Source: Pseudomonas sp. Marseille-Q3773 (GTDB taxonomy: Bacteria; Pseudomonadota; Gammaproteobacteria; Pseudomonadales; Pseudomonadaceae). From it: a DNA stretch of 64,000 nt. Below are positions 11,771 to 21,166 of the stretch, in pieces. Made by a program: the position numbers and the translations under genes. The stretch covers positions 1,736,001-1,800,000 of the forward strand of contig NZ_OU745390.1 of the NCBI RefSeq assembly GCF_916618955.1, in the 5' to 3' direction. The number at the start of each line of letters is the position of its first letter. Position 1 is the first letter of the stretch. The notes below the pieces were generated by a model. It was not told the origin of the DNA, ran no database searches, and saw only the letters and a list, made by a program, of their open reading frames with translations.

Positions 11771-13099
11771 ATGGCATACAGCCCCGCCCCTGACCAAGGC
11801 TCGGACATTCACCGCAATGCGCTGTACCGGCGCATCACCCTGCGGCTGATTCCGTTCATTTTCATCTGCTACTTGTTCAACTACCTGGACCGCGTCAACG
11901 TCGGCTTTGCCAAGCTGCAGATGCTCGACGCGCTGCAGTTCAGCGAAACGGTGTACGGCCTTGGCGCCGGCATCTTCTTCATCGGCTACGTGCTCTGCGG
12001 CCTGCCGAGCAACCTGGCGCTCAACCGCTTCGGCCCGCGGCGCTGGATCGCGCTGATGATGATTGCCTGGGGCAGCCTGTCCACCTGCCTGCTGTTCGTT
12101 ACCACGCCTACCGAGTTCTACGCATTGCGCCTACTGACTGGTGCCGCCGAAGCCGGCTTTTTCCCCGGCGTGGTGCTGTACCTCTCGCGCTGGTTCCCGG
12201 GCGCCCGCCGCGGCCGCATCATGGCCCTGTTCATGTCGGCGATCCCGGTATCGGGCCTGCTTGGCGGGCCGTTCTCCGGCTGGATCCTCGAACACTTCGC
12301 GGCCGGCCAGCATGGCCTGGCCGGCTGGCAATGGATGTTCCTGATCCAGGGGCTGCCAACCGTTGCGCTGGGTGTGCTGGCGGTGTTCCTGCTCAGTGAT
12401 GGCTACCACAAAGCCAGCTGGCTGAGCCCGGCAGAGCGCCAACTGATCGCCGCCGACCTGCAGGCCGACGCCGACAACAAGCCGGGCACCACCGGCGATG
12501 GTCTGCTCGCCGTATTGAGCAACCGGCTGATCTGGACCTTCGGCTTCGTCTACTTCTGCATCCAGAGCGGTGTATACGCGATCAACTTCTGGCTGCCTTC
12601 GATCATCAGGAACATGGGCTTCGACAACCCGTTGCTGATCGGCTGGCTCAGCGCCATCCCGTACTTGCTGGCCGGGGTGTTCATGATCCTCTGCGGGCGC
12701 TCGGCCGACCTGCGCAACGAACGGCGCTGGCACCTGGTGGTGCCGATGCTGATGGGCGCCACCGGCCTGCTGATCGCGGTGAACTTCGCCAGCAGCCCGG
12801 CCATCGCCATCCTCGGCCTGTCGATCGCCACCATGGGCGCCCTCACCGGTCTGCCGATGTTCTGGCCGATGCCGACCGCGCTGCTCAGCGCCAGTGCGGC
12901 CGTTGCCGGCCTGGCGATCATCAACTCGGTGGGCCAGATGGCCGGCTTCCTCAGCCCATACCTGGTCGGCTTCATCAAGGACCAGACCGGCTCCACCGAT
13001 GCCGCGCTGTATTCGCTGGCGGCGCTGATCGTGCTCGGTAGCCTGGTGGCCTTGCGCGTGACGCGCGCCGGTGCGCTGAACACAGCACGGGCCAGTTGA
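11771..13099 (+). CDS. MFS transporter, anion:cation symporter family
   Basis: This 442-residue inner-membrane protein shows about 12 hydrophobic segments and the ACS-family signature NYLDRVNVGFAKLQM near the first helix. A second conserved stretch, GAAEAGFFPGVVLYLSRWFP, lies in helix 4. ACS members carry organic anions such as glucarate, tartrate, phthalate and hexuronates. Divergent location from a CdaR-like regulator and near a glycerate kinase suggests a hydroxy-acid substrate such as glycerate or a sugar diacid. The ATG at 11771 was chosen because the upstream in-frame codons overlap the operator. Confidence 0.85.
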   Translation: MAYSPAPDQGSDIHRNALYRRITLRLIPFIFICYLFNYLDRVNVGFAKLQMLDALQFSETVYGLGAGIFFIGYVLCGLPSNLALNRFGPRRWIALMMIAWGSLSTCLLFVTTPTEFYALRLLTGAAEAGFFPGVVLYLSRWFPGARRGRIMALFMSAIPVSGLLGGPFSGWILEHFAAGQHGLAGWQWMFLIQGLPTVALGVLAVFLLSDGYHKASWLSPAERQLIAADLQADADNKPGTTGDGLLAVLSNRLIWTFGFVYFCIQSGVYAINFWLPSIIRNMGFDNPLLIGWLSAIPYLLAGVFMILCGRSADLRNERRWHLVVPMLMGATGLLIAVNFASSPAIAILGLSIATMGALTGLPMFWPMPTALLSASAAVAGLAIINSVGQMAGFLSPYLVGFIKDQTGSTDAALYSLAALIVLGSLVALRVTRAGALNTARAS

Positions 13100-13106
13100 G
13101 CTGCCT

Positions 13107-13129
13107 CGCGGATAAATCCGCTCCTACAG
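13107..13129. repeat. REP arm left of the IS (interrupted REP pair)
   Basis: CGCGGATAAATCCGCTCCTACAG is a P. putida-type REP arm. Its reverse complement lies at 14602-14623 (CTGTAGGAGCGGTTTATCCGCG) with one base missing. Before the IS arrived, the two arms were separated by about 12 bases and would have formed a strong hairpin after the MFS gene. Confidence 0.8.
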
Positions 13130-13182
13130 TTTGAACTGCGCCCCTGATGTTGGACAAAAATCCAACCTCAGGGGCGTTTCAC

Positions 13183-13716
13183 ATGAGCAAGCACACCAGA
13201 CAGTTCAAGCTTTCCGCCATCCAGGCTTTTCTGCAACGAGGCCTTGGCTACCGTTTCATTGCTGCGAAGTTCCAGATGGACCCCTCCTTGCTGCGCCGCT
13301 GGGTACAGGCCTACCGCATCCATGGCGAGACCAGCCTGTCCAGACAAGCGCGGACCTTCAGCCCTGAGTTCAAGCTCTCGGTGCTCGAGCGAAAGTGGCG
13401 CGACAAATTGTCGTTGCGCCAAACAGCGGCCGTTTTCAACCTGACGCATTCCAGCCAGATAGGCATATGGGAAGCGCAGTACTACAGTGGCGGCATCAAA
13501 GCCCTGGTAGCAGGAACCAAAGGACCGCGTAACGTCATGATCAAACCACCCGTCCCACCCGCCAGCACGTCGCCGAAGGCCGATGAAGAACTCTCGCACG
13601 CCGAACTGCTAGCCAGGCTGCGCCACGCCGAGATGGAGATCGCCTACCTAAAAAAGTTAAAAGAACTGCGCGAGGAGAAGGCGAGACAGAAGAAGGCCGG
13701 GAAGAAAAAGTCCTGA
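13183..13716 (+). CDS. IS3-family transposase OrfA (helix-turn-helix protein)
   Basis: The 177-residue protein begins MSKHTRQFKLSAIQAFLQ and contains two helix-turn-helix segments for binding the IS ends. A lysine-rich, leucine-zipper-like C-terminus follows (AEMEIAYLKKLKELREEK). The length is close to the OrfA (InsJ) of IS150 and longer than the roughly 100-residue OrfA of the IS3 subgroup. It ends at an A5G run (13705-13710), where a -1 ribosomal shift would fuse it to OrfB. Confidence 0.88.
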   Translation: MSKHTRQFKLSAIQAFLQRGLGYRFIAAKFQMDPSLLRRWVQAYRIHGETSLSRQARTFSPEFKLSVLERKWRDKLSLRQTAAVFNLTHSSQIGIWEAQYYSGGIKALVAGTKGPRNVMIKPPVPPASTSPKADEELSHAELLARLRHAEMEIAYLKKLKELREEKARQKKAGKKKS

Positions 13717-14555
13717 TCATCTCGGCCCTGCGCACCCGCTTCCCGCTCGACGGTCTGCTTAAGCTGGCCGGACTGGCGCGCAGTACGTATTACTACCAGC
13801 GCAAGTTGATGGCCGCCGGTGACAAGCTGGCTCCGCTCAAGGACCGTATCCGTGAGATCCAGGAGCGGCATAAAGGTCGCTACGGCTATCGGCGCATGAC
13901 AGCGACACTGCGCAGCGTCGGCCATGTAGTGAACAGCAAGGTCGTGCGGCGACTGATGGCCGAGCTCGACCTCAAATGCACGGTTCGCGTGAAGAAGTAC
14001 AAGTCCTATCGTGGCCAGCCCGGACGCATTGCCCCCAACACGATGGAGCGCAAGTTCACGGCAGAAGAGCCAAACACGAGGTGGGTAACGGACGTGACCG
14101 AGTTCAAGGTGGCGAGTGAAAAGCTGTATCTCTCTCCGGTGCTGGACCTATTCAATGGCGAGATCGTGGCACATCAGATCGACACTTCGCCGCACTATCC
14201 ATTGGTTGGTCAGATGCTCGAAAAGGCGCTGTCACGGCTGCCGGAAGGTGCCAGGCCTATGCTGCACTCCGACCAGGGCTGGCAATATCAGTACTACCGC
14301 TACCGAAATCGACTTGAGGAGAAGGGGCTGGAGCAGAGCATGTCACGCAAGGGCAACTGCCTGGACAATGCGCGAATGGAGAGTTTCTTCGGCACACTGA
14401 AGACCGAGATGTATCATGGTCAGCGCTTCGCCAGCATCGAAGATCTGAGCGCTGCAATTGATGAATACATCGATTACTACAACCATGATCGAATCAAGAT
14501 GGGGCTGGCCGGCCTGAGTCCCGTGGCATACAGGAATCAGGCGGCAGCAGCCTAA
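13704..14555 (+). CDS. IS3-family transposase OrfB (DDE catalytic part, by -1 frameshift)
   Basis: This frame is -1 relative to orfA and joins it at the A-rich slippery run around 13704-13710. The coordinate given is the first frameshifted codon; the first internal ATG is at 13806. It contains the HTH_21 segment (ERHKGRYGYRRM) and the integrase core. The DDE residues are WVTDVTEF, LHSDQGWQYQ and NCLDNARMESFF, with exactly 35 residues between the second D and the E. Functional transposase would be the OrfAB fusion. Confidence 0.88.
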   Translation, partial: EKVLIISALRTRFPLDGLLKLAGLARSTYYYQRKLMAAGDKLAPLKDRIREIQERHKGRYGYRRMTATLRSVGHVVNSKVVRRLMAELDLKCTVRVKKYKSYRGQPGRIAPNTMERKFTAEEPNTRWVTDVTEFKVASEKLYLSPVLDLFNGEIVAHQIDTSPHYPLVGQMLEKALSRLPEGARPMLHSDQGWQYQYYRYRNRLEEKGLEQSMSRKGNCLDNARMESFFGTLKTEMYHGQRFASIEDLSAAIDEYIDYYNHDRIKMGLAGLSPVAYRNQAAAA

Positions 14556-14601
14556 TCAAAGATTGTCCAACAAATGGGGCGCACCTCAGTTGACGCCTTA
14601 C

Positions 14602-14623
14602 CTGTAGGAGCGGTTTATCCGCG
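14602..14623. repeat. REP arm right of the IS
   Basis: CTGTAGGAGCGGTTTATCCGCG is the inverted partner of the REP arm at 13107-13129. The insertion sequence lies between the two. Confidence 0.8.
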
Positions 14624-14751
14624 ATCACCGGCAAGACCGGTGCCAGCCACCGCGTCACCAGCAGTGGCGTGCCCTCTCCGATCGTCAGCTCGACGCATCC
14701 CCGCCCCAGCCCAGGCGTCAAATGGTTGCAAAGGCCCCCAGGAGAAAGCCG

Positions 14752-16272
14752 ATGACCCAGCACGCCGTGGCCCGCCTGGCCCAGCTTGACGAACACCGCC
14801 CCCTGCGCGTCCAGGCCGGCAGCGAAGAACTCATCCTGGTTCGCCAAGGCGACCAGGTGCACGCCTACCAGGCCACCTGCCCTCATGAAGGCGCCCCGCT
14901 CGATGAAGGCGTGGTGTGTGGCGGCCTGCTGGTCTGCCCCTGGCACAAGGCCGCGTTCGCGGTTGACGAAGGCGCGCTGTGCGAGCCGCCGGCCTTGGCC
15001 GACCTGCGCCGCTACAAAGCCTGGGTCGAAGGCGACCAAGTGTGGGTCGATGACCAGGCCTTGCCCGCCATCGAACCACCCCGGCACAGCGACGCCCGCT
15101 GCTTCGTGGTGGTCGGCGCCGGTGCCGCCGGCAGCGCCGCGGTCGCCACCCTGCTGGCGCATGGCTTCGCCGGCCGCCTGGTCTGGATCGACCAGGAACG
15201 CCAGCCCGCCTACGACCGCACCTCACTCAGCAAATTCGTGATCGCCGGGCAGATGTCGCCCGACGAAGTGCCTGCCCTGCTCGGTGCCGATACCCTGCGC
15301 AAGGGCCAGCTGGAACGCAAGCATGGCAAGGTGCGCATACTGGACAGCGTGAAGCGCCAGGTCACCCTGGCCGACGGCCAGCAGATCGACTATGACGCTT
15401 GCCTGCTGGCCACTGGTGGCAAGGCGCAGCGGCCGGATATCCCGGGTGTCGAGCTGCCTGGGGTGTTCACCCTGCGCTCGCGGGAGGATGCCGCGCAGTT
15501 GCTTGACGCTGCCGAACCCGGCCAGCCGGCGGTGATCGTCGGCGACGGCTTCATCGGCCTGGAAGCGGCCTCGGCGTTGCGCAAGTATGGCGCGCAGGTG
15601 CACGTGGTTACCCGCCATCAGGTGCCCCTGGCCCGCCAGCTGGGCGAGCGTATCGGCCGCAGTATCCGCGAGCTGCATGAGCGCAAAGGGGTCGTCTTCC
15701 ATGGCCCGACCGAAGTCCAGCGCATCGAAGGCCAAGGCAAGGTCGAAGCCGTGTTGCTGGCAAACGGCGAGCGCTTGCAGACGCCACTGGTGCTGCTGGG
15801 TACCGGGGTGAGGCCGGCCACTGCGTTCCTTCAGGGTGTGCTGCCGGGCACCGACAAATCGCTGCAAGTGGATGCCGAAATGCGCGCTGCAGAGGGCCTG
15901 TGGGCCGCGGGCGATATCGCCACCTTCCCGCTCAGCGGTCGCCCGGTGCGTATCGAACACTGGCGCCTGGCCCAGCAGCACGGGGTGATTGCCGCTGCCA
16001 ACATGCTCGGCGAACAGCGCCGCTACGCCGACGTGCCGTTCTTCTGGACCTACCAGCACGGCCGCACCTATGAGGTATTGGGGCATGCGCGGGACTGGAA
16101 CCGTATCGAATTCGTCGGCGCGCCGGAGCAAGGCGACTTCATCGCCTTGCAATGTGTCGATGAACAGGTCGAGGCGGTCATTGCCAAAGGTTATTCCGAT
16201 GCCATGGCGACGCTGTCCCAGCGTATGAAGCGGCCATTGAGCCTGGCGCAGGCCTTGGCCCTGATCGGCTGA
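14752..16272 (+). CDS. Rieske [2Fe-2S] plus FAD/NAD(P) pyridine nucleotide-disulphide oxidoreductase
   Basis: The N-terminal about 100 residues form a Rieske ferredoxin domain with CPHEGAPL and CPWHKAAF (C-x-H and C-x2-H cluster ligands). The rest is an FAD-dependent reductase with an FAD-binding GAGAAGSAA and an NAD(P)-binding GDGFIGLEAA. A third motif, LWAAGDIATFP, is also present. This is the architecture of AIFM3/ferredoxin-reductase-like proteins and of reductases feeding oxygenases. It begins at ATG 14752 with GGAGAAAG upstream. An aldo-keto reductase follows about 70 bases later. The physiological electron acceptor is unknown. Confidence 0.85.
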   Translation: MTQHAVARLAQLDEHRPLRVQAGSEELILVRQGDQVHAYQATCPHEGAPLDEGVVCGGLLVCPWHKAAFAVDEGALCEPPALADLRRYKAWVEGDQVWVDDQALPAIEPPRHSDARCFVVVGAGAAGSAAVATLLAHGFAGRLVWIDQERQPAYDRTSLSKFVIAGQMSPDEVPALLGADTLRKGQLERKHGKVRILDSVKRQVTLADGQQIDYDACLLATGGKAQRPDIPGVELPGVFTLRSREDAAQLLDAAEPGQPAVIVGDGFIGLEAASALRKYGAQVHVVTRHQVPLARQLGERIGRSIRELHERKGVVFHGPTEVQRIEGQGKVEAVLLANGERLQTPLVLLGTGVRPATAFLQGVLPGTDKSLQVDAEMRAAEGLWAAGDIATFPLSGRPVRIEHWRLAQQHGVIAAANMLGEQRRYADVPFFWTYQHGRTYEVLGHARDWNRIEFVGAPEQGDFIALQCVDEQVEAVIAKGYSDAMATLSQRMKRPLSLAQALALIG

Positions 16273-16343
16273 GCGGCGCCTTTCAATGCGCCCTGCTTGC
16301 GTGTAAAACAGGCAGCTCAGCCGAATGCAAAAGGACCACGCGC

Positions 16344-17354
16344 ATGATCTACCGCCGCCTCGGCCATAGTGGCCTGCAGGTTTCCGCCCTGACCTTGGGC
16401 AGCATGATGTTCGGCGAACAGACCCGCACCGAGGACGCCTTGCGCATCATCGACAAGGCCTGGGACCAGGGCATCAACTTCATCGACACCGCCGACGTCT
16501 ACAACGCCGGACGCTCGGAAGAAATCGTCGGCGAAGCGGTCGCCCGCCAACGCCAGGACTGGATCGTCGCCAGCAAGGTCGGCTTCGGCCCGGCCGATGG
16601 CCTGCCCAACCGCAGCGGGCTGTCGCGCAAGCACATCTTCAATGCCCTGCACGCCACCTTGACGCGCATGGACACGGATTACCTGGACGTCTACTACCTG
16701 CACCGCGAAGACTACCAGGTACCGCTGGAAGAAAGCGTGCAGGCCATTGGCGACCTGCTGCGCCAGGGCAAGATTCGCTATTGGGGCGTATCCAACTTCC
16801 GCGGCTGGCGTATCGCCGAGGTGAGCCACATTGCCGAGCGCCTGGGCGTCCCCAGGCCAGTGATCAGTCAGCCGCTGTACAATATCGTCAACCGCCAGGC
16901 AGAAGCCGAGCAACTGACTGCCGCCGCCGCCCATGGCCTGGGCGTGGTGCCGTACAGCCCGCTGGCGCGTGGCGTGCTCAGCGGCAAGTACGCCCCGGGC
17001 GCCGCACCGGACGCGGGCAGCCGTGCCGGGCGCCAGGACAAGCGCATCATGGAAGTGGAGTGGCGCCAGGAGTCGCTGGCCATCGCCCGACAGATCCAGG
17101 CCTATGTGCAGGCCAAGGGCGTAGGCATGGTCGAGTTCGCGATTGCCTGGGTACTGAACAACCGGCTGGTCAGTTCGGCGATCGTCGGGCCGCGAACAGA
17201 AGAACAGTGGGATACCTATGGCGGCGCCCTGACGGTGCAGATCACTGCCGAGGATGAAGCCTTCATCGACTCGCTGGTAACGCCCGGGCATGCCTCGACG
17301 CCCGGGTTCAATGATGTGGCGCATTACGTGAGTGGGCGGTTGCCCCGCAGCTGA
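16344..17354 (+). CDS. Aldo/keto reductase
   Basis: The 336-residue protein begins MIYRRLGHSGLQVSALTLGS and shows the AKR (beta/alpha)8-barrel signatures. These are FIDTADVYNAGRSEE (catalytic Asp and Tyr), a Lys in VASKVGFG, and His in YYLHRED, which together complete the D-Y-K-H tetrad. NADPH-dependent reduction of aldehydes or ketones is the family role. It resembles the YajO/Tas or potassium-channel-beta-like subgroup. It is co-directional with the Rieske-FAD reductase, but the substrate cannot be read from the sequence. Confidence 0.88.
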   Translation: MIYRRLGHSGLQVSALTLGSMMFGEQTRTEDALRIIDKAWDQGINFIDTADVYNAGRSEEIVGEAVARQRQDWIVASKVGFGPADGLPNRSGLSRKHIFNALHATLTRMDTDYLDVYYLHREDYQVPLEESVQAIGDLLRQGKIRYWGVSNFRGWRIAEVSHIAERLGVPRPVISQPLYNIVNRQAEAEQLTAAAAHGLGVVPYSPLARGVLSGKYAPGAAPDAGSRAGRQDKRIMEVEWRQESLAIARQIQAYVQAKGVGMVEFAIAWVLNNRLVSSAIVGPRTEEQWDTYGGALTVQITAEDEAFIDSLVTPGHASTPGFNDVAHYVSGRLPRS

Positions 17355-17398
17355 CCCGCCGGCGTGATCCGGCATGGCACTGCACGCAGCACAGGCCG

Positions 17399-18478
17399 TC
17401 AGCGTTCGGCCGTCCCCCCCCCCAGGTAACGGCCGGTCCAGGTAGCCAGCGGCAACGGCGGTTGCTGTTCGACGATACGTCGCCAGATCAGCACCAGGTC
17501 ATCGCCATTGAACATCGACCCCGGCCCGGCGCCCTGCCACAGCGACGGGACATCGGCAATCCAGCGCCCCAGGCTGTCGCGGTGAGCCATGCTGAAGCGG
17601 AACGTATAGTTACCGGGTATCCCCATGCGCAGGTCGGTCACCACCAGTGCGTCGCCGACCTGGTCGTAACGCAGCCAGTCATCGGTGAACCAGCGCAAGC
17701 GTTGGTGCAAAGGGTGGTCGGCGAGTGCCCCGGCCAGTTCGAGGTTGCGCGGCAAATACTGCATTTCCGGAGCTTGCCGGTCGAACAGGCTGCTGATGCC
17801 TTCGTAGTAACCGCCATCCGGCGTCTTGGCCAGCACGCGCCAGACCAGGCTGTTGAACGCGATGGGCACCGCACGTACCTCGCTTGTGACAATCCCTTGC
17901 TGGTCGAGCACTGCCTCGAAGCGCTGTTCGGCGGCCATGCGCCCGGCCAGGCCAAAACCCAGGTAGGCGGTGCTGAACAGCAGGGCCAGGCTCAGCCACC
18001 GCGTTGCCTTGGCCGTCAACCCCTGGATGCTCGCATAGATGACCGCTGCCAGCAGCGGCAGGGTGTAGACAGGGTCGATGATGAATACCGCCGCCCAGCT
18101 CAGCGGAGTGGTCTGCAACGGCCAGAACAATTGCGTGCCGTAGACCGTGAACGCATCCAGCAATGGATGGGTGACCAGGACCAGCCAGAATGCCAGGAAC
18201 AGCCTGGGCAAGGTGTAGCCTTTGCCGGGCCAGCACTTGCCGACCAGCCAGGCCAGCAGCAAGGCCAGCCCGCTGAGTACGAACAACGAGTGGGAAAAGC
18301 CGCGATGGTAGGTCATCTGCGACACCGGATCGGCGTAGCGGATGATCACGTCGAGGTCGGGCAGCGTGGCCAGCGCCGCACCATACACCAGCGAACGGCG
18401 GCCCTGGATGCGGCCGAGTACGGTACCTTGCACGGCCGCGCCGAGAACGGCTTGGGTGATGGAGTCCAAGGGTGGCAT
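17399..18478 (-). CDS. YdjM-like membrane-bound metal-dependent hydrolase
   Basis: The 359-residue protein starts MPPLDSITQAVLGAAVQGT and carries the conserved acid and histidine motifs of the YdjM/DUF457 family. These are TLPDLDVI, YHRGFSHSL and THPLLDAFTVYG, spread between hydrophobic segments. The family consists of inner-membrane proteins with a predicted metal site; E. coli YdjM is LexA-controlled, but no LexA box was identified here. About 170 C-terminal residues form a soluble domain. It lies immediately beyond benF on the same strand but is probably not part of the benzoate pathway. Confidence 0.8.
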   Translation of the reverse strand: MPPLDSITQAVLGAAVQGTVLGRIQGRRSLVYGAALATLPDLDVIIRYADPVSQMTYHRGFSHSLFVLSGLALLLAWLVGKCWPGKGYTLPRLFLAFWLVLVTHPLLDAFTVYGTQLFWPLQTTPLSWAAVFIIDPVYTLPLLAAVIYASIQGLTAKATRWLSLALLFSTAYLGFGLAGRMAAEQRFEAVLDQQGIVTSEVRAVPIAFNSLVWRVLAKTPDGGYYEGISSLFDRQAPEMQYLPRNLELAGALADHPLHQRLRWFTDDWLRYDQVGDALVVTDLRMGIPGNYTFRFSMAHRDSLGRWIADVPSLWQGAGPGSMFNGDDLVLIWRRIVEQQPPLPLATWTGRYLGGGTAER

Positions 18479-18514
18479 TCCTGAAAAGTTGGTTTTCTGG
18501 AAACTACCCTCATC

Positions 18515-19765
18515 TCAGAACAACTGCCAGGTGTAGACCAGCGTCAAACGGTTCTCGTCGATGTCGCTGCGGTAGTTGGACCGGGCCATTGCATTGCGCA
18601 CCCGGATCCCCAGCCCCTTCAGCACCCCGCCCTGCACCGCGTAACCGATGTCCAAGTCGCGCTCGCGGTCGCGCCCCTCATAACCCAGCCCGGTGTCGAC
18701 ATTATTACCGGTTATGTAGCGCACGCTCGCCGTAAGCCCCGGCACGCCCATGGCCGCGAAGTTGTAGTCGTAGCGGACCTGGTAGGAGCGTTCGTCGGTG
18801 TAGGCGAACTCATAGGTCGGCACCTCGTTAGCCAACGGCGAGATGTTGGCGAACACCCGTGGGAACGGGCTGTCGCCATGGATGCCCTGGTAGCCGGCAT
18901 GGAAGCTGTGCCCGCCATGCCGGGCAGTGAACATAGAGAAGAATGCCTGGTTGTCGAGGTTGCCGAGCAACGCATCGCCATCCTCGCGCGCAGTGAAATA
19001 CCCCAGATTGGCGCTGAGTACCCAGCTGCCTACGGGCTTGCTGTGCTTGAGGCCGACAAAGCCCTGTTCATAGATGTCCTCCAACTGTCCGTACCACAAG
19101 CTGACGCTGCTCTGGTTGGCATTGAACGCATAGTCACCGCCCAGGTAATTGAAGGCATCGCTTTCTGCCTGGCGCATCGGCACATGGCCGAGCATGGCGT
19201 TCATCTTGCCGTCGCCGCCTTCGTTGCGCAGGTGGGTGCTTCTCAGGTGCCCGGCCTGCACGGTCAGGCCGTCGATTTCCGCCGAGCTCAGGCTTGCGCC
19301 CTGGTAGGTCGGTGGCAACAGTCGGATGTCGCTGAATATCAGCACCGGCAGGTTGGGTTGCAGTTCGCCGATGCGCAATTCGCTCCTGGACAGCCGGGCC
19401 TTGAAGGTGGGCGCCAGGCGGCTGTATTCGTCAGCGGCACGGCCGTCGCCGTGCACCGGCAACAACCCAGTGTTGGTGCGCTCGGGGCTGCTGTCCAGCT
19501 TGATGCCCAGCAGGCCCAGGGCGTCAACGCCAAAGCCGACCGTACCCGCGGTGTAGCCCGACTTGAAGTCGAGGATGAAGCCCTGAGCCCACTCCTCGGC
19601 CTTGGATTGCCGGTTGGCCCCGACGATGTCGGAGAAGTCGCGGCTGAAGTAGTAGTTCCGGGCACTCAGGGTAGCCTTCGAATCTACGAGGAAGCCGCCT
19701 TCGGCGGCCAACAACGGTTGGCTGAGCAAAGTCAGGCCCAGGGCGACGCAAGGGGTGTGGTTCAT
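18515..19765 (-). CDS. benF: OprD-family outer-membrane porin, BenF
   Basis: The 416-residue protein has a signal peptide ending LLAAEGG and a beta-barrel pattern of alternating aromatic/polar strands. It ends with a C-terminal aromatic residue (TLVYTWQLF), as expected for BAM-inserted barrels. The OprD signature region ([17 protein letters not shown]) is present. Position as the last gene of the ben cluster identifies it as the benzoate-specific channel BenF. An A-rich AAAAACAA lies about 19 bases before the start, suggesting Crc/Hfq control. Confidence 0.88.
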   Translation of the reverse strand: MNHTPCVALGLTLLSQPLLAAEGGFLVDSKATLSARNYYFSRDFSDIVGANRQSKAEEWAQGFILDFKSGYTAGTVGFGVDALGLLGIKLDSSPERTNTGLLPVHGDGRAADEYSRLAPTFKARLSRSELRIGELQPNLPVLIFSDIRLLPPTYQGASLSSAEIDGLTVQAGHLRSTHLRNEGGDGKMNAMLGHVPMRQAESDAFNYLGGDYAFNANQSSVSLWYGQLEDIYEQGFVGLKHSKPVGSWVLSANLGYFTAREDGDALLGNLDNQAFFSMFTARHGGHSFHAGYQGIHGDSPFPRVFANISPLANEVPTYEFAYTDERSYQVRYDYNFAAMGVPGLTASVRYITGNNVDTGLGYEGRDRERDLDIGYAVQGGVLKGLGIRVRNAMARSNYRSDIDENRLTLVYTWQLF

Positions 19766-19783
19766 TCCGAAGCTCTCTTGATC

Positions 19784-19791
19784 TTGTTTTT
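19784..19791 (-). promoter_or_regulatory. Crc/Hfq catabolite-activity motif before benF
   Basis: AAAAACAA on the transcribed strand fits the AAnAANAA motif recognised by Hfq with Crc in pseudomonads. It is 18 bases upstream of the benF ATG, overlapping the ribosome-loading region. Confidence 0.5.
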
Positions 19792-19819
19792 ATGGGTAAA
19801 GCGTTGGAAGCACGGTGAT

Positions 19820-21019
19820 TCATGGGGTACGGCGCAGCACCTCCCGGGCGTGTGGCTGGCGCAGCCTCAGCAACCCATGGCTCAGCAGGCCGAACAGCAG
19901 GCCCCAGAACGCTGCCGACAGACCCAGGAAGGCCACCCCCGACGCGGTGACCAGGAAGGTGAACAACCCGGCATCGCGCTCTGTTGGTTCTGCCAGGCTG
20001 CGGGCCAGGGCTTCGTTGATGGCGCCATACAGCGCCAGCCCGGCCAGGGCGGCGATCAGGGCGGCGGGGAATACTGCGAACAGCGACATCAGCGTGGCCC
20101 CGGCGGTCCCCAGCAGCAGGTACAGCGCACTGCCAGCCAACGCCGCGACATAGCGCCGCCGTGGGTTTTCATGGGCTTCATGGCCAGTGCACAGGCTGGC
20201 GGTGACCGCCGCAAGGTTCAGCCCGTGGCAACCGAACGGCGCCAGCGCGGCACCGACCAGGGCGCTGGCACTGATGATCGGGCCGGCCGGCGTGGGATAG
20301 CCGGCGTTGCGCAGTACTGCCATGCCCGGCATGAACTGCCCGGTCAGGGCCACCAGTACCATTGGCAGTGCCAGGCTGAAGACCGCTGCCAGGCTGAACT
20401 GCGGGGCGACCCACTGCGGCGACGCCAGCTCCAGCACCAACGCCTCGCTGCGCAACGCCCCGCTGGCCACGGCCACCACCGTGCCCACGCACAGCACCGC
20501 CGCCACGGCGTAGCGCGGCTGCACCCGGCGCATCAGCACGTAGGTGACGAACATTGCCACTACCAGCAGCGGTTGCACTGGCAAGGCGCGGAACACCTCG
20601 ATGCCGAAGCTGAACAGGATGCCGGCCTGCATGCCGGCGGCGATGGAGCCTGGCAGGCGCGCGATGATGCGGTCGAAGGCCCCGCTGATGCCTACCAGCA
20701 GCAAAACCAGGTTGGCCACCAGGTAGGCGCCAACGGCCCGTTCCAGGCCCAGTTGCGGCAAGGCGGTGACCAGCAGCGCCGAACCTGGGATCGACCAGGC
20801 GATCACCACCGGCACCCGATAGCGCAGGCTGAGCAGCGTGCCGAGCACGGCACTGCCCATGGACACTGCCCAAACCCAGGAGGACAGTTGCCGATGGGAC
20901 AGGCCGGCGGCTTCGGCGGCATGGAAGATGATCACCAGGGGGCCTGCGTAGGAGATCATCGTGGCGATGCAGCCGGCGACGATGGCCGACAGGGAGCAGT
21001 CCTTGATCAGGGTTTTCAT
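19820..21019 (-). CDS. benE: Benzoate:H+ symporter BenE
   Basis: This 399-residue protein has 11-12 hydrophobic segments and the BenE-family sequence GCHGLNLAAVTASLCTG. It also has ISYAGPLVIIFHAAEAAG near the N-terminus. The family imports benzoate with protons. The ATG at 21019 gives the usual length; the upstream in-frame sequence comes from a REP element. It follows the truncated catA remnant and precedes benF, the position expected for the P. putida ben cluster. Confidence 0.92.
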   Translation of the reverse strand: MKTLIKDCSLSAIVAGCIATMISYAGPLVIIFHAAEAAGLSHRQLSSWVWAVSMGSAVLGTLLSLRYRVPVVIAWSIPGSALLVTALPQLGLERAVGAYLVANLVLLLVGISGAFDRIIARLPGSIAAGMQAGILFSFGIEVFRALPVQPLLVVAMFVTYVLMRRVQPRYAVAAVLCVGTVVAVASGALRSEALVLELASPQWVAPQFSLAAVFSLALPMVLVALTGQFMPGMAVLRNAGYPTPAGPIISASALVGAALAPFGCHGLNLAAVTASLCTGHEAHENPRRRYVAALAGSALYLLLGTAGATLMSLFAVFPAALIAALAGLALYGAINEALARSLAEPTERDAGLFTFLVTASGVAFLGLSAAFWGLLFGLLSHGLLRLRQPHAREVLRRTP

Positions 21020-21078
21020 GACGCTTCTCGCAAGGCATCGGCCGGCCTTTGCGGCTGGCTCTTGTTCTATGGGTGGCC

Positions 21079-21150
21079 TCTTCGCGGGCTTGCCCGCTCC
21101 CACACGCTGAAACCTGTGCAGTCCCTTTGGGAGCGGGCGAGCCCGCGAAG
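21079..21150. repeat. Inverted REP pair between catA remnant and benE
   Basis: The arms TTCGCGGGCTTGCCCGCTCC (from 21081) and GGGAGCGGGCGAGCCCGCGAA (to 21149) are inverted copies separated by about 28 bases. They would form a stable mRNA hairpin that could protect or attenuate the benE-benF part of the transcript. Confidence 0.75.
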
Positions 21151-21166
21151 AAACCGACTCGGTGGC

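Larger units (their letters stand above)
13132..14588 (+). mobile_element. IS3-family insertion sequence (IS150-like), complete
   Basis: The element is 1457 bp. Its terminal inverted repeats begin TGAACTGCGCCCC on the left and TGAGGTGCGCCCC on the right (reverse complement), matching at 21 of 26 positions, both continuing to TGTTGGACAA. It has the TG...CA ends of the family. A 3-bp target duplication GTT flanks it (13129-13131 and 14589-14591). It carries overlapping orfA and orfB in -1 relation. Both frames are open and the catalytic residues are present, so it appears intact and recent. Confidence 0.92.

Noticed and set aside
13100..14623. Compound transposon or integrated island around the IS
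   Set aside because: Only one IS copy is present, and the flanking sequence is one continuous REP pair once the IS and its 3-bp duplication are removed.
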